From: Phocaeicola fibrisolvens
Lineage (GTDB): Bacteria; Bacteroidota; Bacteroidia; Bacteroidales; Bacteroidaceae
Direction: 5' to 3'
Length of the DNA stretch: 64,000 bases
NCBI RefSeq assembly: GCF_025567125.1
Contig: NZ_JAOQJI010000011.1
Coordinates: 1 to 64,000 of the forward strand
Part shown: positions 60,802-64,000 of the stretch, one piece after another
Numbering within the stretch: position 1 is the first letter of the stretch
How the letters are laid out: each line of letters begins with the position of its first letter
Notes under the pieces: model-generated
What the model was told of the DNA's origin: nothing
The model's input: only the letters and a program-made list of their open reading frames with translations
Databases searched by the model: none
Program-made: the position numbers and the translations under genes

Positions 60802-63800
60802 ATGTATGCCATCATACCCCAACAGATTCCCCAGGACAGGCGTGCCGAGATCAACGAGAAAATCCTTTTCGCCATAGACTCCGGCAAGGACCTCGTTCCG
60901 AAGGAAAGCATCTACAACTGCTACACGGGAATCGGAGGACTGCACAACCTCAGGCAGTCGGATTTCACCAGCTACCATGAATACGCCGAGGCCAAGAAGG
61001 AATTCGAGATGGGACAGTTCTTCACCCCGCACGACATATGCCGGAGCATGGTGGAGACCCTTTCTCCGACATCGGCGGAAATGGTACTTGACATGTGCTG
61101 CGGCATGGGCAACTTCTTCAACCATCTGCCCAACCTGCACAATGCCTACGGATTCGACATTGACGGCAAGGCGGTGGCCGTTGCCAGATACCTCTACCCG
61201 GAAGCTCATATCGAGAAATGCGACATACAGCTGTACAATCCCGAACAGCGTTTCGACATCATTGTCGGAAATCCGCCCTTCAACCTGAAATTTGATTACA
61301 GGCTGTCGCAGGAATTCTACATGGACAAGGCCTATGACGTGCTCAACCCTGCCGGAATCCTGATGGTCATCGTCCCTCTCTCCTTCATGCAGAACGAGTT
61401 CTGGGAAAAGACACGCGTGGCGAAAATCAACTCGAATTTCTCCTTCATCGGCCAGACCAGGCTGGAACATTCAGCCTTCTCTACGGTGGGCGTGCAGAAT
61501 TTCGCAACAAAAATCATGGTATTCCTCCGCCGTTCCCTCCATATTGAAATGCAGCCCTACAACGCGGAAGAGTTTGTCAGCATGGATGAGCTGAAGAAAC
61601 GCATAGCCGAAGTGCGGAAAATGAAACACCGGCTGCGCCTCCAGCTGATGCGGGAGTGCAACCATATAGACAAAGAAGAGCTGGAACAGTTCGAGTACAG
61701 GCTCGCCAAATACATGTACGAGCTGAAAGCCCATGCCGTGCTGAACAGGCATGTCGAAAAGGCGGAGGCGCTGGTGTCCAAATTCCGCAACCAGAAACCG
61801 CCGGAAAATGCCACCCGGGAACAGATAAAGGAATGGGAACGCAAGAAGCTGACCACCGGCAAGGTTCTCGGCATCATCCGCAGGTACATCACCTCGCAGA
61901 ACGTGGTGCCGCGCAAGGAAGTGGCATTGGTGAAGACATCCTACGGCTTCAAGCTGAAGCAATATGCCCCGCGTCTGCTTGACAAGGTCACGCACAAGGC
62001 CGCAGGCATCAACGACCTCATACTCGGAAGGGCCGAACTCCCGATGCCGGAAAACGTCACAGAAAAGAACATGCGGCAGATCCGTGCCGCCAGTAAACTG
62101 ATACGGCGCAAACAGAGGCAATACGAGACCCAGAATCTCCAGTTTGCGGAAATGCGGGAAGATGCCGGCCTGAAGGAATACCTGGACCGCACCACATTCA
62201 TCAACAAGGACGGTGAAGTCTGCGAATTCACGGACTTGCAGAAACACGACCTGAACCTCGTGTTGCAGAAACGCTACGCCCTGCTGAACTGGCAGCAGGG
62301 TTCAGGCAAGACCGCCGCCGTCTATCACAGGGCGAAATACCTGCTCAAGTTCAGAAAGGCAAAGAACGTCATCATACTTGCCCCGGCCATCGCCACCAAC
62401 ATGACCTGGATACCGTTCCTTACCATAAACAAGGAACGCTTCCGTACAATACAGACCGCCGGCGACCTCAACAACATACCGGAAGGGACATTCCTTGTCG
62501 TCTCCACCTCCATGCTCCGGAAACTGAAAAGAGGACTGATGCGTTTCGTGAAACGCACTTCCGGCAAGCTGTGCCTTGTCTTCGACGAGTCGGACGAAAT
62601 CACCAATCCCACATCGCAGCGTACAAGAAACATCCTGTGCATATTCAGGAGGCTCAGGTACAAGATCCTCGACACGGGAACAACCACCCGCAACAACATC
62701 GCGGAACTGTACAGCCAGTTCGAACTACTCTACAACAACTCCGTAAATATGATATGCTGGAGCCCGCAGGTCTACCACGAAAACAGGGACCACGAGATAG
62801 AGGAAGAGAACAACCCGGATTACGGAACACCGTTCCCCGCCTTCAGGGGGCATGTCCTTTTCCGTGCCTGCCACTGTCCGGGGAAAGCCACTGTATTCGG
62901 CATCGAGAAACAGAACCAGGACGTGTACAACAAGGACGAACTCTCCGAACTTATCGGCAAAACGGTCATCACCCGTAAATTCAGGGACTTCGCAGGAGAG
63001 AAATACCGGATACGGACACATACCGTCCGTCCCTCGGAAGGAGAACACGAGGTATACCGTGTCATCATCGAGGAATTCTGCCGCATCTGTGAGCTGTACT
63101 ACAACAGCACGGGAGACACGAAAAAGGATGCAGGACTGAGACTCATGAGGCAGATCAAGCTGCTTATCAAAGCCTGTTCGGTACCTCACCTGATAGAGGG
63201 ATACTACGGTGACAGTTATCCTTCCAAGACCCGCTATATTGAAAGGCTCATAAGGACAATACCGGGTAAGGTTGCCATCGGATGTACCACATTGGCGGCC
63301 TTCGACCTCTACGAGAGCTATATCCGGGAACATTTTCCCGACAGACCTGTATTTGTGGTCAAGGGAGATGTAGCCTTCAAGAAACGGCAGAGCATCGTGA
63401 CCGAATTCGACTCCACCATCAACGGCATCCTGATATGCACACAGCAGAGCCTGAGCAGCTCCGTGAACATACCTACCTGCAACGACGTGATACTGGAATC
63501 CCTGCAGTGGAACATCCCCCGTATGGAACAGTTCTACTTCCGTTTCATCCGTCTCGATTCCAAAGAAATGAAGGATGTCCACTACGTCACCTACGAAGAT
63601 TCGGTCGAACAGAACCTGATGGCACTGGTACTGACCAAGGAGCGTCTGAACGAATTCATCAAGACCGGTGAGGTCAAAGAACAGTCAGAAATCTTCGAGG
63701 AGTTCGACATCACAATGTCTGTCATCGACAGCCTGCTCATCCGCACGCAGGACAGTGAAGGCAAAATACACATCAGCTGGGGAAGCCAGCGCATAACAGA

Positions 63801-63804
63801 ATAA
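60802..63804 (+). CDS. DNA N6-adenine methylase fused to an SF2-type helicase
   Basis: The protein has 1000 aa. Residues about 65-220 are an N6-adenine methylase: GQFFTPHDICRSMVE, VLDMCCGMGNFF (SAM motif I) and IIVGNPPFN (motif IV, NPPF). From about 470 on there is a helicase: QQGSGKTAAVYHRAKYLL (Walker A), LCLVFDESDEITNPTSQRT (motif II), KILDTGTTTRNN (motif III), then a C-terminal RecA-like lobe with KVAIGCTTLAAFDLYESYI and GILICTQQSLSSSVNIPTC. No nuclease domain is seen. It may modify element DNA against host restriction or load onto it during transfer (inference). Confidence 0.85.
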   Translation: MYAIIPQQIPQDRRAEINEKILFAIDSGKDLVPKESIYNCYTGIGGLHNLRQSDFTSYHEYAEAKKEFEMGQFFTPHDICRSMVETLSPTSAEMVLDMCCGMGNFFNHLPNLHNAYGFDIDGKAVAVARYLYPEAHIEKCDIQLYNPEQRFDIIVGNPPFNLKFDYRLSQEFYMDKAYDVLNPAGILMVIVPLSFMQNEFWEKTRVAKINSNFSFIGQTRLEHSAFSTVGVQNFATKIMVFLRRSLHIEMQPYNAEEFVSMDELKKRIAEVRKMKHRLRLQLMRECNHIDKEELEQFEYRLAKYMYELKAHAVLNRHVEKAEALVSKFRNQKPPENATREQIKEWERKKLTTGKVLGIIRRYITSQNVVPRKEVALVKTSYGFKLKQYAPRLLDKVTHKAAGINDLILGRAELPMPENVTEKNMRQIRAASKLIRRKQRQYETQNLQFAEMREDAGLKEYLDRTTFINKDGEVCEFTDLQKHDLNLVLQKRYALLNWQQGSGKTAAVYHRAKYLLKFRKAKNVIILAPAIATNMTWIPFLTINKERFRTIQTAGDLNNIPEGTFLVVSTSMLRKLKRGLMRFVKRTSGKLCLVFDESDEITNPTSQRTRNILCIFRRLRYKILDTGTTTRNNIAELYSQFELLYNNSVNMICWSPQVYHENRDHEIEEENNPDYGTPFPAFRGHVLFRACHCPGKATVFGIEKQNQDVYNKDELSELIGKTVITRKFRDFAGEKYRIRTHTVRPSEGEHEVYRVIIEEFCRICELYYNSTGDTKKDAGLRLMRQIKLLIKACSVPHLIEGYYGDSYPSKTRYIERLIRTIPGKVAIGCTTLAAFDLYESYIREHFPDRPVFVVKGDVAFKKRQSIVTEFDSTINGILICTQQSLSSSVNIPTCNDVILESLQWNIPRMEQFYFRFIRLDSKEMKDVHYVTYEDSVEQNLMALVLTKERLNEFIKTGEVKEQSEIFEEFDITMSVIDSLLIRTQDSEGKIHISWGSQRITE

Positions 63805-63806
63805 AT

Positions 63807-64000
63807 ATGAACCGTATGAAGAAGACCGGGAGTTCCATTCCCACCGACAAAGGTAAGCCGCGTCCCCATCGGCTGAGCAAGGTCAGGCCGCAGGCGGTTT
63901 TCAGGAAAATCATCCTCGCGGAGCTGCGGTATTTTCCCGAAAAACCCTGCACAGCCGGGACACGGCACCTTGTCGAGGTCGGTGGAATGGAATCCCCGGC
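63807..64000 (+). CDS. Partial ORF running through structured element 2
   Basis: An open frame begins at ATG 63807, two bases after the previous stop, and leaves the window. It covers the whole of structured element 2. The central peptide KIILAELRYFPEKPCTAGTR resembles one in the same relative frame of element 1 (KIILAPEGLRYFFPKPC), which has no start codon there. It is either a real small protein over a structured mRNA, or a by-product of the conserved structure. Confidence 0.35.
   Translation, partial: MNRMKKTGSSIPTDKGKPRPHRLSKVRPQAVFRKIILAELRYFPEKPCTAGTRHLVEVGGMESP
63835..63990 (+). ncRNA. Structured element copy 2
   Basis: The architecture is the same as in copy 1. P1: CCATTCC-CACCGAC (63835-63848) with GTCGGTGGAATGG (63978-63990), one bulged C. 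P2a: 63858-63865 with 63958-63965. A 4-nt bulge (63866-63869). P2b: CGGCTG (63870-63875) with CAGCCG (63952-63957), then an A-A mismatch (63876/63951) and GCA-GG pairs. P3: AGGCCG-CAGG-CGGTTT. P4: GGAAAAT (63904-63910) with ATTTTCC (63931-63937). The internal AAAGGTAAG is shared. Stem bases differ from copy 1 but pairing is kept. Confidence 0.72.

Overview
The window looks like a chromosome segment of a Bacteroidaceae species (Bacteroides, Phocaeicola or Mediterranea type; GC near 50% by eye) with a mobile element at each end. The assignment rests on many promoters of the Bacteroidetes primary-sigma type (-7 box TAnnTTTG, often with TTTG about 20 nt upstream), on Bacteroidales protein families (DUF4837-, DUF4296-, DUF4923- and DUF4922-type proteins, a TamL-type lipoprotein, PPi-dependent phosphofructokinase, a long-form HisG in a his operon with a His-rich leader), and on Bacteroidales mobilisation and conjugative-element genes. 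No rRNA or tRNA gene was recognised.

Region by region. (1) 1-6.3 kb: part of a mobilisable element. It has a D5-like primase/helicase, an iteron-like repeat cluster, a hairpin-rich oriT candidate, a MobV-type relaxase gene broken by one in-frame stop, and an efflux module (Crp/Fnr regulator divergent from an SMR and an MFS transporter). (2) 6.3-9.3 kb: an McrB-McrC type IV restriction pair in which McrB has a large AT-rich insertion. (3) 9.3-58.4 kb: mostly housekeeping. It holds an RluA-like pseudouridine synthase, a minus-strand run from rlmN through pdxA into a probable polyol-phospholipid cluster (nucleotidyltransferase, ATP-grasp, CDP-alcohol transferase, flippase-like protein, HAD phosphatase, sugar MFS), a GT2/DUF4922 fusion with SpoIID-like and AmpG-like genes, clpB, a GH25 lysozyme, pfp, tamL, lspA, ileS, mltF-udk, the attenuated hisGDCB operon, nadC, rlmH and a glucosaminidase. 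A lower-GC four-gene unit at 44.2-47.5 kb (40-aa ORF, unknown protein, DUF3696-like ATPase, DUF262 protein) sits in this backbone and looks like a defence cassette. (4) 58.7-64 kb: one edge of a second element, probably an ICE, with three accessory genes including a 1000-aa DNA methylase-helicase fusion.

The strongest unexplained signals are two kinds of structured DNA/RNA. Two copies of a roughly 160-nt element (58733-58894 and 63835-63990) flank the three ICE genes. Their primary sequences differ in the stems, but they can be drawn with the same fold: the same 4-nt bulge, the same A-A mismatch and compensatory changes in most pairs. Separately, intergenic arrays of short palindromes with an exact 22-bp period occur after the rluA-like gene (10934-11015) and beside mltF (47702-47793), with a solitary copy before clpB (29018-29033).
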